Part shown: positions 9,538 through 18,025 of the stretch, in pieces
Layout of the letters: the number at the start of each line of letters is the position of its first letter
Numbering within the stretch: the stretch's first letter is position 1
Source of the DNA: Pseudomonas fluorescens
GTDB lineage: Bacteria > Pseudomonadota > Gammaproteobacteria > Pseudomonadales > Pseudomonadaceae
DNA: 64,000 bases
Direction: 5' to 3'
NCBI RefSeq assembly: GCF_001307275.1
Contig: NZ_CP012831.1
Span: forward strand, 3,588,501 to 3,652,500
Made by a program: the position numbers and the translations under genes
The notes under the pieces: model-generated
What the model was told of the DNA's origin: nothing
Databases searched by the model: none
What the model saw: the letters and a program-made list of their open reading frames with translations, nothing else

Positions 9538-9939
9538 ATGCGCAGATCCAACCGGGGTTTCACCTTGATCGAAATCATGATCGTGATCGCGATCATCGGT
9601 ATTGTGATCACCATCGGCTATCCGAGCCTGACCGAATACATGAAGAAGGGCCGACGCACTGAAATTACCGGGCTCTTATCCGAGCAGGCGCAGATTCTCG
9701 AGCGCTACTACTCGAAGAACAACGTCTACACCAATGCAACCGGGCTGAGCAGCGGCAACGATTTCTACACCATTACCCAGACGCTGGCGGACCAGAGTTT
9801 CACCCTGACCGCCGTACGCAAGAGCGGTTCGTCCATGGCCACGGACAAGTGCGGTGATTTCACCCTCAACAATACCGGCGTACGCAGCATGCTCAACGCC
9901 ACTGCGGGGCTGACCACCAAGGATTGTTGGGGGCGCTGA
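9538..9939 (+). CDS. pilE: Type IV pilus minor pilin PilE
   Basis: 133-residue pilin-like protein with prepilin motif MRRSNRG followed by FTLIEIMIVIAIIGIV. Glu5 is present. Two cysteines near the C-terminus (DKCGDF and KDCWGR) delimit a D-region-like loop. It starts 9 bases after pilY1 and closes the operon before a terminator at 9953. P. aeruginosa has a short pilY2 gene between pilY1 and pilE; it is absent here. By position and size this is PilE, the linker between the tip complex and PilA. Confidence 0.92.
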   Translation: MRRSNRGFTLIEIMIVIAIIGIVITIGYPSLTEYMKKGRRTEITGLLSEQAQILERYYSKNNVYTNATGLSSGNDFYTITQTLADQSFTLTAVRKSGSSMATDKCGDFTLNNTGVRSMLNATAGLTTKDCWGR

Positions 9940-9952
9940 GTTTCTTTCATTC

Positions 9953-9977
9953 GGGCGCGCTTTTGCGCCCTTTGTTT
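9953..9977 (+). terminator. Intrinsic terminator of the minor pilin operon
   Basis: Stem GGGCGC (9953-9958) pairs with GCGCCC (9965-9970), followed by TTTGTTTT. It ends the pilE transcript just before thiO. Confidence 0.8.
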
Positions 9978-9996
9978 TAGTGAGTCGAATCAGAAC

Positions 9997-11097
9997 ATGA
10001 CCAGGCAACAGCAAGTGGTGATCGTCGGTGGCGGAGTCATTGGCCTGCTGACGGCGTTCAATCTGGCGTCCGAAGGGCAACGTGTGGTGCTGCTGGACCG
10101 CTCCAGTGTCGGCCAGGAATCGTCCTGGGCCGGCGGCGGCATCGTTTCGCCGTTGTACCCGTGGCGCTACAGCCCGGCGGTCACGGCGCTGGCCCATTGG
10201 TCGCAGGATTTTTATCCACAGCTGGGTGAGCGCTTGTTCGCGGCCACCGGGATCGATCCACAAGTACACGTGACCGGGCTGTATTGGCTGGACCTGGACG
10301 ACCAGGACGAAGCGCTGGCCTGGGCCGAGCGGGAAGGGCGCCCGCTGCGGGCTGTGGATATCTCCACGGTCCACGACGCCGTGCCGGTGCTGGGTGCGGG
10401 TTTTTCCCGGGCGATCTACATGGCTGGCGTGGCCAACGTGCGTAACCCTCGGCTGGTGAAATCCCTCAAGGCGGCGTTGCAGGCGTTGCCCAATGTCACG
10501 CTTCATGAGCATTGCGAGGTCAACGGGTTCATCCGCGATGGCGGGCGTGTCGTGGGGGTGGACAGTTCGGCGGGACCGATGCGTGGCGATCAGGTGGTGC
10601 TGGCGGCGGGGGCCTGGAGTGGTGAACTGCTCAAGACGCTAGGGCTGAAGTTGCCGGTCGAGCCGGTCAAGGGCCAGATGATTCTGTACAAATGCGCGTC
10701 GGATTTCTTGTCGAGTATGGTGCTGGCCAAGGGGCGTTATGCGATCCCGCGTCGTGATGGGCACATTCTGGTTGGCAGTACGCTGGAGCGTGAAGGTTTC
10801 GACAAGACCCCGACCGAGGTTGCGTTGGAGAGCCTGAAGACTTCGGCGCAGCAACTGATTCCGGCGCTGGCGGGTGCAGAGGTGGTGGGGCATTGGGCCG
10901 GGTTGCGGCCTGGGTCGCCTGAAGGTATTCCCTATATCGGCGAGGTGCCGGGGGTTGCTGGGTTGTGGTTGAACTGTGGGCATTATCGTAATGGACTGGT
11001 GTTGGCGCCGGCGTCGTGTCAGTTGTTTACGGATCTGATGTTGGGGCGTGAGCCGGTGATCGATCCTGTGCCGTATGCGCCGGCTGGGCGCTTGTAA
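9997..11097 (+). CDS. thiO: Glycine oxidase ThiO, FAD-dependent
   Basis: 366-residue FAD-dependent amino acid oxidase that converts glycine to dehydroglycine/iminoacetate for the thiazole moiety of thiamine. The dinucleotide-binding motif VGGGVIGLLTAFNLA is at the N-terminus, followed by the DAO-family SSWAGGGIVSPLYPW stretch and a C-terminal GHYRNGLVLAP motif. P. aeruginosa also has thiO between pilR and the minor pilin cluster, which supports the name. It lies alone after the pilE terminator and is followed by a repeat-rich gap. Confidence 0.93.
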   Translation: MTRQQQVVIVGGGVIGLLTAFNLASEGQRVVLLDRSSVGQESSWAGGGIVSPLYPWRYSPAVTALAHWSQDFYPQLGERLFAATGIDPQVHVTGLYWLDLDDQDEALAWAEREGRPLRAVDISTVHDAVPVLGAGFSRAIYMAGVANVRNPRLVKSLKAALQALPNVTLHEHCEVNGFIRDGGRVVGVDSSAGPMRGDQVVLAAGAWSGELLKTLGLKLPVEPVKGQMILYKCASDFLSSMVLAKGRYAIPRRDGHILVGSTLEREGFDKTPTEVALESLKTSAQQLIPALAGAEVVGHWAGLRPGSPEGIPYIGEVPGVAGLWLNCGHYRNGLVLAPASCQLFTDLMLGREPVIDPVPYAPAGRL

Positions 11098-11136
11098 GGT
11101 CCGGCTTTGATACTGCACCTGTGCTCAGATCCAATT

Positions 11137-11159
11137 GTGGGAGCGAGCTTGCTCGCGAT
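11137..11159 (+). repeat. Single REP element
   Basis: One copy of the GTGGGAGCGAGCTTGCTCGC-type core 40 bases after thiO. No inverted partner is found nearby. Confidence 0.85.
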
Positions 11160-11195
11160 GGCGGCCTGATAGTCGGCGGGGATGTTGTTGACTGA

Positions 11196-11410
11196 GTGCA
11201 TATCCCTTTTCGCGGTACGGCTGCTGGCGGTTCCGCTCTTACAGCGGGTTACTTTCGAAAAGCCGGAATGCCGGCCCAGGCGAAAGTAACCAAAGCGCTT
11301 TTGCCCCACCACTCGGTGCCTCGCCTGTGTTCGGCCAGCGTGGTTAACGGGGCGCCCCAGATCAAGATCAAAAGCGAGGCGGCCTGACAGCCGGCCTGGC
11401 TCTCCCGCTC
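11196..11410 (+). repeat. Dispersed intergenic repeat, short copy
   Basis: Left arm of a long imperfect inverted repeat whose partner is 11872-12200 on the other strand. Shared blocks include TTCCGCTCTTACAGCGGGT, CGAAAAGCCGGAATGCCGG and TTTTGCCCCACCACTCGG, then GGTTAACGGGGC and GAGGCGGCCTGA. Relative to the right copy, an internal block of about 135 bases is missing after GGTGCCTCGCCT. Short open frames here are not credible genes. No transposase is present. Confidence 0.8.
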
Positions 11411-11427
11411 GTACACCTGTCAGATCT

Positions 11428-11450
11428 GTGGGAGCAAAGCTTGCTCGCGA
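11428..11450 (+). repeat. Single REP element, variant
   Basis: REP core with an inserted A (GTGGGAGCAAAGCTTGCTCG) immediately after the short dispersed repeat. Confidence 0.75.
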
Positions 11451-11499
11451 GGCGGCCTTATAGCCGACCTGGCTCTTCCGGTCCTAGTGCGATCCCATT

Positions 11500-11855
11500 G
11501 TGGGAGCGAGCTTGCTCGCGAAGACGGCGGTACATCCAACGCTGATGCAAGCTGATCCACCGCCATCGCGAGCAAGCTTTGCTCCCACAGGGATTTGCAG
11601 TGGCCGAAAATCTGTAGATCGTCACCGACCCAATGTGTGCGAGCTTGCTCGCGAAGGCGATGGCACATTCAACGCTGATGCAAGCTGATCCACTGCTATC
11701 GCGAGCAAGCTTTGCTCCCACAGGGATTTGCAGTGGCCGCAAATCTGTAGATCGTTCCCGATCCAGTGGGGGAGCGAGCTTGCTCGCGAAGGCGATGGCA
11801 CAGTCGATGAATATGTTGAATGCTCCGGCCTCTTCGCGAGCAAGCCCGCTCCCAC
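11500..11855. repeat. Tandem array of three REP doublets, 133-base period
   Basis: REP doublets at 11500-11588, about 11635-11720 and 11767-11855. The first two units also share the spacer (AACGCTGATGCAAGCTGATC) and the flank (GGATTTGCAGTGGCCG then AATCTGTAGATCGT), repeated 133 bases apart, so whole units were duplicated in tandem; the third shares the REP arms with a diverged spacer. The left arm of unit two is shortened (GTGTGCGAGCTTGCTCGCG). Confidence 0.88.
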
Positions 11856-11871
11856 AGGAGAAACGCGATCA

Positions 11872-12200
11872 CCCAGAACCAGGTCGGCTATCAGGCCGCC
11901 TCGCGGTGGACGTTGATCTCGGAGCCCCGTTAACCACGATGGCCGAACGCAGGTATTGCGTAGTGGGCATCCCGGCATGGATGCCGGGATAGCCGCGCTG
12001 GGCCATGGATGGCCCTTCGCGGCGGGCCCACGGAGCAATGCCTGCGTTCGGGCATGCCGAGCCTAGGCGAGGCACCGAGTGGTGGGGCAAAAGCGCTTTG
12101 GTTACTTTCGCCTGGGCCGGCATTCCGGCTTTTCGAAAGTGACCCGCTGTAAGAGCGGAACCGTAAGTAGCCGTTACCGCAGAAACGGATATACACACCG
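11872..12200 (-). repeat. Dispersed intergenic repeat, long copy
   Basis: Inverted partner of 11196-11410. It includes a further palindrome (GCATCCCGGCATGGATGCCG at about 11968) and a repeated GGCATGCC/GCCATGG-type segment absent from the short copy. Together the two copies flank the REP array. The 3' edge runs directly into the truncated gene at 12221. Confidence 0.8.
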
Positions 12201-12220
12201 CCCTCACAACCGACCAGGCT

Positions 12221-12451
12221 TTGTGGGAATGGTCGGAAAAAATCTCCGTAGTGGAAGGCATCGACACCGAATGCCTCCTCACCAACCTCAGCGAAACCCT
12301 GGCCTCCGCCAACGCAACGATCAGCGACCTGGCCTTCGAACTTGAAGGCTCTCGACGGCATGTTGCCTTGGGGGTACAGCAGTTGATTGAGCTGAGTGAA
12401 TTACTGGCCAATCGTGTGCTGGACGAGCGGGTACCCGTGCTGGAGGGCTAG
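12221..12451 (+). pseudogene. DUF3077/DUF6124-like protein, 3' remnant
   Basis: 76 codons from a TTG to the stop encode a segment resembling the C-terminal half of a small Pseudomonas family of unknown role (DIDTE-like, then LLTNLSETLASAN, SDLAFELEGSRR, ALGVQQLIELSELLANR). Complete members are about 110-120 residues. The missing N-terminal part would lie where the dispersed repeat now is, and no ribosome binding site or ATG is seen. The simplest reading is a gene truncated by the repeat, although an unusual short intact gene cannot be excluded. The family name is from memory. Confidence 0.5.
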
Positions 12452-12456
12452 AGAGC

Positions 12457-12592
12457 TGTGGCGAGGGAGCTTGCTCCCGCTGGGTTGCGCAGCAACCCCA
12501 AAAGCAGCGCCTCGATCACCTTGGTATATCAAGGTGTCAGGTTGGGGGCCGCTTCGCAGCCCAGCGGAGCAAGCGCCCTCGCCACAGGATAA
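12457..12592. repeat. Large REP doublet, second REP type
   Basis: Outer arms CTGTGGCGAGGGAGCTTGCT (from 12457) and GCGCCCTCGCCACAG (ending 12588) enclose inner inverted segments (GCTGGGTTGCGCAGCAAC and GCCGCTTCGCAGCCCAGC) and a small CACCTTGGTATATCAAGGTG hairpin. It is 135 bases long and fills the gap before the pilR 3' end. Confidence 0.82.
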
Positions 12593-12614
12593 GTAGGGGC
12601 TTGAGGACCGCGCT

Positions 12615-13961
12615 TTAATCCAGCCCCAACTTCTTCAACCGATACCGCATCGACCGAAACGACAACTTCAACCGCTGCGCCGCCGCCGTGCGGTTCCAGC
12701 GGGTTTCCTCCAGGGCTTGGAGGATGAGTTTACGTTCGACGTCTTCGAGGTAGTCTTCCAGGTTGTCGACCTGCATCAAGTCGGGGTTGCCCGCCTCAGA
12801 GCTGGCATTGCCCTCGGCCAGGCGCAGGTCGTCGGCTTCGATCAGCTGTTGTTCGCACAGGGTGTAGGCCCGTTCGAGCATGTTCTCCAGTTCCCGCACA
12901 TTGCCCGGGAAACGGTAGTTTTGCAGGGCCTCCAGGGCTTGTGGATGTAGCTTGGCCGCCGGGCTGCCGGTGCTGCTGGCCAGCCGCTGAAGCATGTGAT
13001 TGGCCAGCGGTTCGATGTCTTCGCGGCGTTCGCGCAAGGGCGGGACGCGCAATTCGATGACATTCAGCCGGTAATACAGGTCCTGACGAAAACGCCCGGC
13101 GGCCACTTCGCCGTCCAGGTCCTTGTGGGTGGCGCAGAGGATTCGCACATCCACCACTTCTTCCTGCTGGCCGCCCACGGCGCGTACGGCCTTTTCCTGG
13201 ATGGCTCGCAACAGCTTGACCTGCATCGCCAGGGGCAGGTCGGCCACTTCATCGAGGAACAAGGTCCCGCCATGGGCAGCCTGGAACAGTCCTGGCTTGT
13301 CTTCGATAGCACCGCTGAAGCTGCCTTTGCGGTGGCCAAAGAACTCGCTTTCCATCAGTTCCGTGGGAATTGCCCCACAGTTGACCGGCACAAAGCTCTG
13401 GCTGGCGCGGGGGCCTTGTTCGTGGATCAGCCGGGCGACCAGTTCCTTGCCGCAGCCTGATTCTCCACTGATGTACACCGGGGCCTGGCTGCGGGCGAGC
13501 TTTTCGATCTGTTTGCGCACGTTGCGCATTGGCGGCGAGTCGCCCAGCAGGCAGCGCTCGATGGTGCTGGTCGGTGTGGCGCCCGGCGGCAGGCGCAGGG
13601 CACTGGTGACCAGTTCCCGCAGCCGCCCCAGGTCGACCGGTTTGGTCAGGAAATCGAAAGCGCCGGCCTTGAGGGCGTCGATGGCGGTTTCCAGGCTGCC
13701 ATAGGCGGTGATCATCGCCACGGGCAGCTGTGGATAACGTTGCTGGATGTGCTGCACCAGTTCCAGGCCGGTGCCATCGGGCAAGCGCATGTCGGTCAGG
13801 CACAGGTCAAAGGCATCCCCCGTCAGCAGGGCTTGGGCCTCGGCAAGGTTCTTGGCGCTGCGGGTGTCGAGTTTCATCCGGCCCAGGGTGATGTCCAGGA
13901 GTTCGCGGATGTCCGGTTCGTCATCGACGATCAGGATTCGTTGCCGTGAGCGATTATTCAA
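12615..13961 (-). CDS. pilR: Sigma-54-dependent response regulator PilR
   Basis: 448-residue NtrC-type activator of pilA. Receiver domain with the phosphoacceptor Asp57 (LTDMRLPDG), then an AAA+ domain with Walker A (GESGCGKE), the sigma-54 contact loop in the form GSFSGA (Ser instead of the usual Thr), and a C-terminal Fis-type helix-turn-helix (NRTAAAQRLKLS). The start is TTG at 13961, in a TTGA overlap with the pilS stop; this gives the usual N-terminus, and the longer frame upstream runs back into pilS. The sigma-54 promoter it should act on is at 32693. Confidence 0.95.
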   Translation of the reverse strand: MNNRSRQRILIVDDEPDIRELLDITLGRMKLDTRSAKNLAEAQALLTGDAFDLCLTDMRLPDGTGLELVQHIQQRYPQLPVAMITAYGSLETAIDALKAGAFDFLTKPVDLGRLRELVTSALRLPPGATPTSTIERCLLGDSPPMRNVRKQIEKLARSQAPVYISGESGCGKELVARLIHEQGPRASQSFVPVNCGAIPTELMESEFFGHRKGSFSGAIEDKPGLFQAAHGGTLFLDEVADLPLAMQVKLLRAIQEKAVRAVGGQQEEVVDVRILCATHKDLDGEVAAGRFRQDLYYRLNVIELRVPPLRERREDIEPLANHMLQRLASSTGSPAAKLHPQALEALQNYRFPGNVRELENMLERAYTLCEQQLIEADDLRLAEGNASSEAGNPDLMQVDNLEDYLEDVERKLILQALEETRWNRTAAAQRLKLSFRSMRYRLKKLGLD

Positions 13962-15547
13962 ATCTGTTTCCGTCCGTGAGCAAAGGTGATGCGAAAGCAA
14001 CCGCCGCCTTGGCGTGGTTTGAAGTCTAGGCGGGCTTGATTGCTTTCGCACAGCTCACGGGACAGATAGAGCCCAAGGCCGGTGCCCTGGCTACTGGTGG
14101 TAAAGAAGGGTTCGAACAAGTGCGCCTGCTGCTCGGGCGTTACACCGGGGCCGTTGTCGATGATGTCCAGTGTCGACAGCTGGCTGTGGGGGTCGATGAA
14201 CAGTTTCAACCAGGCCTCGGCCTGTTCATGGACCATTGCGCTGTGGCGCCAGGCGTTGCGCAGCAGGTTGTCGAGTACCTGGGTGAGCTGGTCGGGGTCC
14301 ATCAGCGTGGTGTAGTCCCCCGGGTCGATGCTCAGGTGCAATTGCTGGTGTTCGGCCATGCTTTCGCGGGCCTGCCGGACGAATTGGTCGAGCCAGGTGC
14401 GCAGGTCGAGGCGCTGGGGTGTGGTTTGTTGGCGGCGAGACAGCTGCAGAACGTTTTCAATGACGCGATTCATTCGTTGGGAGTGATCTTGAATAATCTG
14501 CGTCAGACGCCGATCCGCGTTGTTCAGTTCCTCGGATTCGCGTAGCAATTGCGCCGCGTGACTGATGGCGCCCAAGGGGTTGCGGATTTCATGGGCGATA
14601 CCGGCGGTGAGGCGCCCGAGGGACGCGAGTTTCAACTGCTGGGCCTGCTGGGCAACCTGGGCCAGGTCTTCAAGGAACACCAGGATCTGCTGCTGATCGT
14701 GATGCCCCAGGGCGATGAAGCTCGGTTGCAGGGTCAGGCCCGTGCCCGTAACGGTCAGGCTGGACGGGCGCAGGCTGGGGTTGTTTCGCCACAATTGCAG
14801 GCGTTCGACCAGGGCAGTGGAGTAATCGTCGAGCGGCTGGCCGACCAGATCGTGCATGCCCAGCAGGTTCAGCGCACTCTCGTTGGCCAGTTGCACCCGG
14901 CGCTCACGGTCAAGCACCAGGATGCCGGTGCGCATGCGTTGCAGGATCAGGGCGTTGAGCGCTTCCAGGCCGATCACTTCGCTGGCCCGTTGCTCGGCCA
15001 GGGTTTCGCTGGCTTCCAAGCGTCGGGTCAGGCCTTGCACCAGCAGCGCGGCGGCAAAGCACAGTGCCCCGAGGGTGCCGGCCTGCAAATAACTGCTGGG
15101 GCGGTTCGAGTCGCTCAAGCCAAGAAAGAGGCTCGAACCGACGATGCCGAGGGTGGCAACGGCCGCGATCAACAGGCCGATCCGACCTCGCAGCAGCGTG
15201 TTGCCGATGGCCACCGAGACAATGAGCAGGTTGCCGATGGCACTGGGCACGCCGCCGGCGGCGAAAAACAGCCACGAAAGCAGCAGCACGTCGGTGAGGG
15301 CCAGGCCGAACAGCCGGGCAGGGCGACGCGTGTTCTCAAGGAACACCACCAGCAGGATGTTCAGCACCAGGTACAACCAACTGCCGCTGCGCAGCAGGTC
15401 GTCGTTGGCGAACTCCAGCAGGCGGTTGTCCATGTTGCTGGAGATCAGCAGCACCAGGGTGATGCCGATACTCAGGCGGTACAGGTGATAGAGGCGCAGC
15501 AGGCGCTGCGTCTGTTTGACGCGTGGGCTTGAGGCCTCAGCGCTCAC
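13958..15547 (-). CDS. pilS: Sensor histidine kinase PilS
   Basis: 529-residue membrane sensor. Six hydrophobic segments at the N-terminus (about residues 20-180), a PAS-like cytosolic part (GILVLDRERRVQLAN), the H-box with His319 (GIAHEIRNPLG), and an HATPase domain (N-box LLRNAWRHS, G-boxes DNGPGV and GTGLGLYLS). In P. aeruginosa PilS senses PilA in the membrane and controls PilR. The GTG at 15547 was chosen because it gives the family N-terminus and overlaps the stop of the upstream small gene by 11 bases. Confidence 0.93.
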   Translation of the reverse strand: MSAEASSPRVKQTQRLLRLYHLYRLSIGITLVLLISSNMDNRLLEFANDDLLRSGSWLYLVLNILLVVFLENTRRPARLFGLALTDVLLLSWLFFAAGGVPSAIGNLLIVSVAIGNTLLRGRIGLLIAAVATLGIVGSSLFLGLSDSNRPSSYLQAGTLGALCFAAALLVQGLTRRLEASETLAEQRASEVIGLEALNALILQRMRTGILVLDRERRVQLANESALNLLGMHDLVGQPLDDYSTALVERLQLWRNNPSLRPSSLTVTGTGLTLQPSFIALGHHDQQQILVFLEDLAQVAQQAQQLKLASLGRLTAGIAHEIRNPLGAISHAAQLLRESEELNNADRRLTQIIQDHSQRMNRVIENVLQLSRRQQTTPQRLDLRTWLDQFVRQARESMAEHQQLHLSIDPGDYTTLMDPDQLTQVLDNLLRNAWRHSAMVHEQAEAWLKLFIDPHSQLSTLDIIDNGPGVTPEQQAHLFEPFFTTSSQGTGLGLYLSRELCESNQARLDFKPRQGGGCFRITFAHGRKQI

Positions 15548-15770
15548 GATTGCCCGGGCCTTGCTCGAGATGAGCCTGGCTGCAATACCATTGTTGTTCG
15601 AGGGCCAGCGCCCGGTCACGGGGCAGGTGTACGCCGCAGTGGGCGCAGCGCACCATGGGCGGTGCGTCCTGTTCCTGGGTGGCGCGCGATGCGCGGGGCC
15701 CGCTTTTCACCCCGCGAAAGATCCATATGGCGGCGGCAACGACAGCGAACAAGATCAATAAACGAAGCAT
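15537..15770 (-). CDS. PP0621-type small membrane protein
   Basis: 77 residues: one N-terminal membrane segment (MLRLLILFAVVAAAIWIF), a short linker and a small zinc-ribbon-like part with the pattern CAHCG...YCSQAH, which could bind a metal. The gene sits just upstream of pilS and overlaps it by 11 bases, so it is co-transcribed with pilSR. The name PP0621 family is recalled for such proteins; the function is unknown. Its constant linkage to pilSR suggests, without proof, a role near the pilus sensor. Confidence 0.75.
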   Translation of the reverse strand: MLRLLILFAVVAAAIWIFRGVKSGPRASRATQEQDAPPMVRCAHCGVHLPRDRALALEQQWYCSQAHLEQGPGNRER

Positions 15771-15850
15771 GATAGGCGGCTTTCTGGCGAGTGATCAGGC
15801 AGTTTAGCCAAGGACTGGAACGGCGCACAGCGCAATAAAAGCCAGGCACA

Positions 15851-15880
15851 AAAAAGGGAGACCGCTGGGTCTCCCTTTTT
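15851..15880 (-). terminator. Intrinsic terminator downstream of bamD
   Basis: Perfect 13-base stem (AAAAAGGGAGACC and GGTCTCCCTTTTT) around the loop GCTG. It has A and T runs on both sides and so could work in both directions; it separates bamD from the pilSR operon. Confidence 0.88.
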
Positions 15881-15895
15881 ACTGATGCCTTGGCC

Positions 15896-16912
15896 TCAGT
15901 CGAACACGCCGAAGGTCATGTAGCTGAACCAGGAACGGTCGCTGGACTCGTTCTCGGGCTCTTCTTCTTCGATCACGTCGCCATTTTCATCCTTGGGCTT
16001 GAGTTCGTTCGGGATGGCTTCCTTGGCATCCTGGAACTGACGCTGTACGTCCTGGTTGGCGCGGGTTTCGCCCGGCGGCAGCGGTGGACGGGACTCGATC
16101 AGGCCCAGGGTCGCCTTGCTCAGCCACGAACGGTTGTCGGCTTCGTCGACCCGTGGGGTGAACTGGCCATCGACCAGCGATGGGTGATCCGGGTAGTTCA
16201 GCTTGAGGGTTTCCAGGCTGGTGGCCGCCAGGTCGTCCAGGTGCAGGCGCTGGTAGGCTTCGGTCATCACCGCCAGGCCATCACCCACCGAAGGGGTTTC
16301 CTGGAAGTTTTCCACCACGTAGCGGCCACGGTTGGCGGCGGCGACGTAGGCCTGACGGGTCAGGTAGTAGTCGGCTACGTGGATTTCGTAGGAGGCCAGC
16401 AGGTTGCGCAGGTAGATCATGCGCTGCTTGGCGTCCGGCGAGTAGCGGCTGTTGGGGAAGCGGCTGGTCAGCTGGGCGAACTCGTTGTAGGAGTCGCGCG
16501 CGGCACCCGGGTCACGCTTGGTCATGTCCAGCGGCAGGAAGCGCGCCAGCAGGCCGACGTCCTGGTCGAAGGAGGTCAGGCCCTTGAGGTAATAGGCGTA
16601 ATCGACGTTCGGGTGCTGCGGGTGCAGACGAATGAAACGCTCGGCGGCGGATTTGGCGGCTTCCGGCTCGGCGTTCTTGTAGTTGGCGTAGATCAGCTCC
16701 AATTGGGCCTGATCGGCATAGCGCCCGAACGGATACCGCGACTCCAGCGCCTTCAGCTTGGCGGTGGCGCTGGTATAGCTGTTGTTATCCAGGTCGTTCT
16801 GCGCCTGTTGGTACAGTTCGACTTCGCTCAGGTTTTCGTCTACGACTTCCTTCGACGAGCAAGCAGCAGTCAATGCGAGGATGGCGATCAGCAGCAGGTG
16901 TTTCACTTGCAT
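15896..16912 (-). CDS. bamD: Outer membrane assembly lipoprotein BamD
   Basis: 338-residue lipoprotein of the BAM complex that inserts beta-barrel proteins in the outer membrane. The signal peptide ends in a lipobox LTAAC with Cys18. The body consists of TPR-like repeats ([54 protein letters not shown]), typical of BamD/ComL. The C-terminus is longer than in E. coli and acidic ([15 protein letters not shown]). ATG 16912 is chosen for the signal peptide; the frame upstream has no such feature. It is divergent from rluD, as in most pseudomonads. Confidence 0.95.
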   Translation of the reverse strand: MQVKHLLLIAILALTAACSSKEVVDENLSEVELYQQAQNDLDNNSYTSATAKLKALESRYPFGRYADQAQLELIYANYKNAEPEAAKSAAERFIRLHPQHPNVDYAYYLKGLTSFDQDVGLLARFLPLDMTKRDPGAARDSYNEFAQLTSRFPNSRYSPDAKQRMIYLRNLLASYEIHVADYYLTRQAYVAAANRGRYVVENFQETPSVGDGLAVMTEAYQRLHLDDLAATSLETLKLNYPDHPSLVDGQFTPRVDEADNRSWLSKATLGLIESRPPLPPGETRANQDVQRQFQDAKEAIPNELKPKDENGDVIEEEEPENESSDRSWFSYMTFGVFD

Positions 16913-17062
16913 GGCGGCTTGCGTCCCTATGACGGCCGCTGTCTTGGGCGGGGCCGTCCTGTTATGATGAGCGCCCCGTTGAAAGCCTCGGGGCAAAAGA
17001 CGCCGTATTTAACCACAAGCGCGCAGCCGAAACCAAAGGCTGTGCCGACGCCCAGTCCGAGC

Positions 17063-18025
17063 ATGTCCGATAAAATAGAACTTCGCGCAGAGGTGCCGTC
17101 CGAATTGGGCGGCCAACGCCTCGATCAAGTCGCCGCACAACTCTTTGCCGAGCACTCTCGCTCGCGCCTTTCCGCCTGGATCAAGGACGGCCGCCTGACT
17201 GTGGATGGGGCGGTGATTCGTCCGCGCGACATCGTCCATGGCGGCGCTATCCTCGAACTGACTGCCGAGCAGGAGGCCCAGGGAGAATGGGTCGCCCAGG
17301 ACATTGCCCTGGACATCGTCTATGAAGACGATGACATCCTGGTGATCAACAAGCCTGCGGGCCTGGTGGTGCACCCGGCGGCCGGTCATGCCGACGGCAC
17401 GCTGCTCAACGCTTTGCTGCACCACGTACCGGACATCGTCAATGTGCCCCGTGCCGGCATCGTCCATCGCCTGGACAAGGACACCACCGGCCTGATGGTG
17501 GTGGCCAAGACCATCCAGGCGCAGACACAGCTGGTCACACAGCTGCAAAGCCGCAGTGTCAGCCGCATCTATGAATGCATCGTGATCGGGGTCGTCACCG
17601 CCGGTGGCAAGATCAACGCCCCGATCGGTCGTCACGGCCAGCAGCGCCAGCGCATGGCGGTGATGGAAGGTGGCAAGCAGGCGGTCAGCCACTATCGTGT
17701 GCTGGAGCGTTTCCGTTCCCACACCCACGTGCGGGTCAAGCTGGAAACCGGTCGTACCCACCAGATCCGTGTGCACATGGCCCACATCAACTTCCCGTTG
17801 GTGGGCGACCCGGCTTATGGCGGTCGTTTCCGCATTCCGCCAGCCGCCAGCCAGACCATGGTCGAATCGCTGAAGAATTTCCCGCGCCAGGCACTGCACG
17901 CGCGTTTCCTGGAGCTTGATCATCCGACGACCGGCAAACGCATGAGCTGGGAATCGCCGTTGCCGGATGATTTCGTCTGGCTGCTGACGTTGCTCAAGCA
18001 GGACCGCGAGGCGTTCGTCGGATGA
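17063..18025 (+). CDS. rluD: 23S rRNA pseudouridine(1911/1915/1917) synthase RluD
   Basis: 320 residues. An N-terminal S4 RNA-binding domain (about 15-75) precedes the RluA-type catalytic domain with the HRLDKDTTG motif; the catalytic aspartate is Asp138. It modifies helix 69 of 23S rRNA. ATG 17063 is preferred because the much longer upstream frame is the antisense of bamD. The gene overlaps pgeF by an ATGA junction, and the divergent bamD-rluD-pgeF-clpB arrangement is conserved. Confidence 0.95.
   Translation: MSDKIELRAEVPSELGGQRLDQVAAQLFAEHSRSRLSAWIKDGRLTVDGAVIRPRDIVHGGAILELTAEQEAQGEWVAQDIALDIVYEDDDILVINKPAGLVVHPAAGHADGTLLNALLHHVPDIVNVPRAGIVHRLDKDTTGLMVVAKTIQAQTQLVTQLQSRSVSRIYECIVIGVVTAGGKINAPIGRHGQQRQRMAVMEGGKQAVSHYRVLERFRSHTHVRVKLETGRTHQIRVHMAHINFPLVGDPAYGGRFRIPPAASQTMVESLKNFPRQALHARFLELDHPTTGKRMSWESPLPDDFVWLLTLLKQDREAFVG

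Noticed and set aside
11500..11855. Regularly spaced repeats that might be a CRISPR array
   Set aside because: The units are inverted REP doublets with duplicated spacers, only three units are present, and no cas genes are nearby.
11196..12200. Insertion sequence with inverted ends
   Set aside because: The arms are long and imperfect, no transposase frame lies between them, and no target duplication is evident.
11019..12345. Several short open frames (for example 11019-11312 minus and 12079-12345 plus) in the repeat region
   Set aside because: They are readings of the two copies of the dispersed repeat and of REP cores; no ribosome binding sites or family similarity.
15890..17062. Long upstream extension of rluD
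   Set aside because: The extension is antisense to bamD. The S4 domain begins only after 17063.
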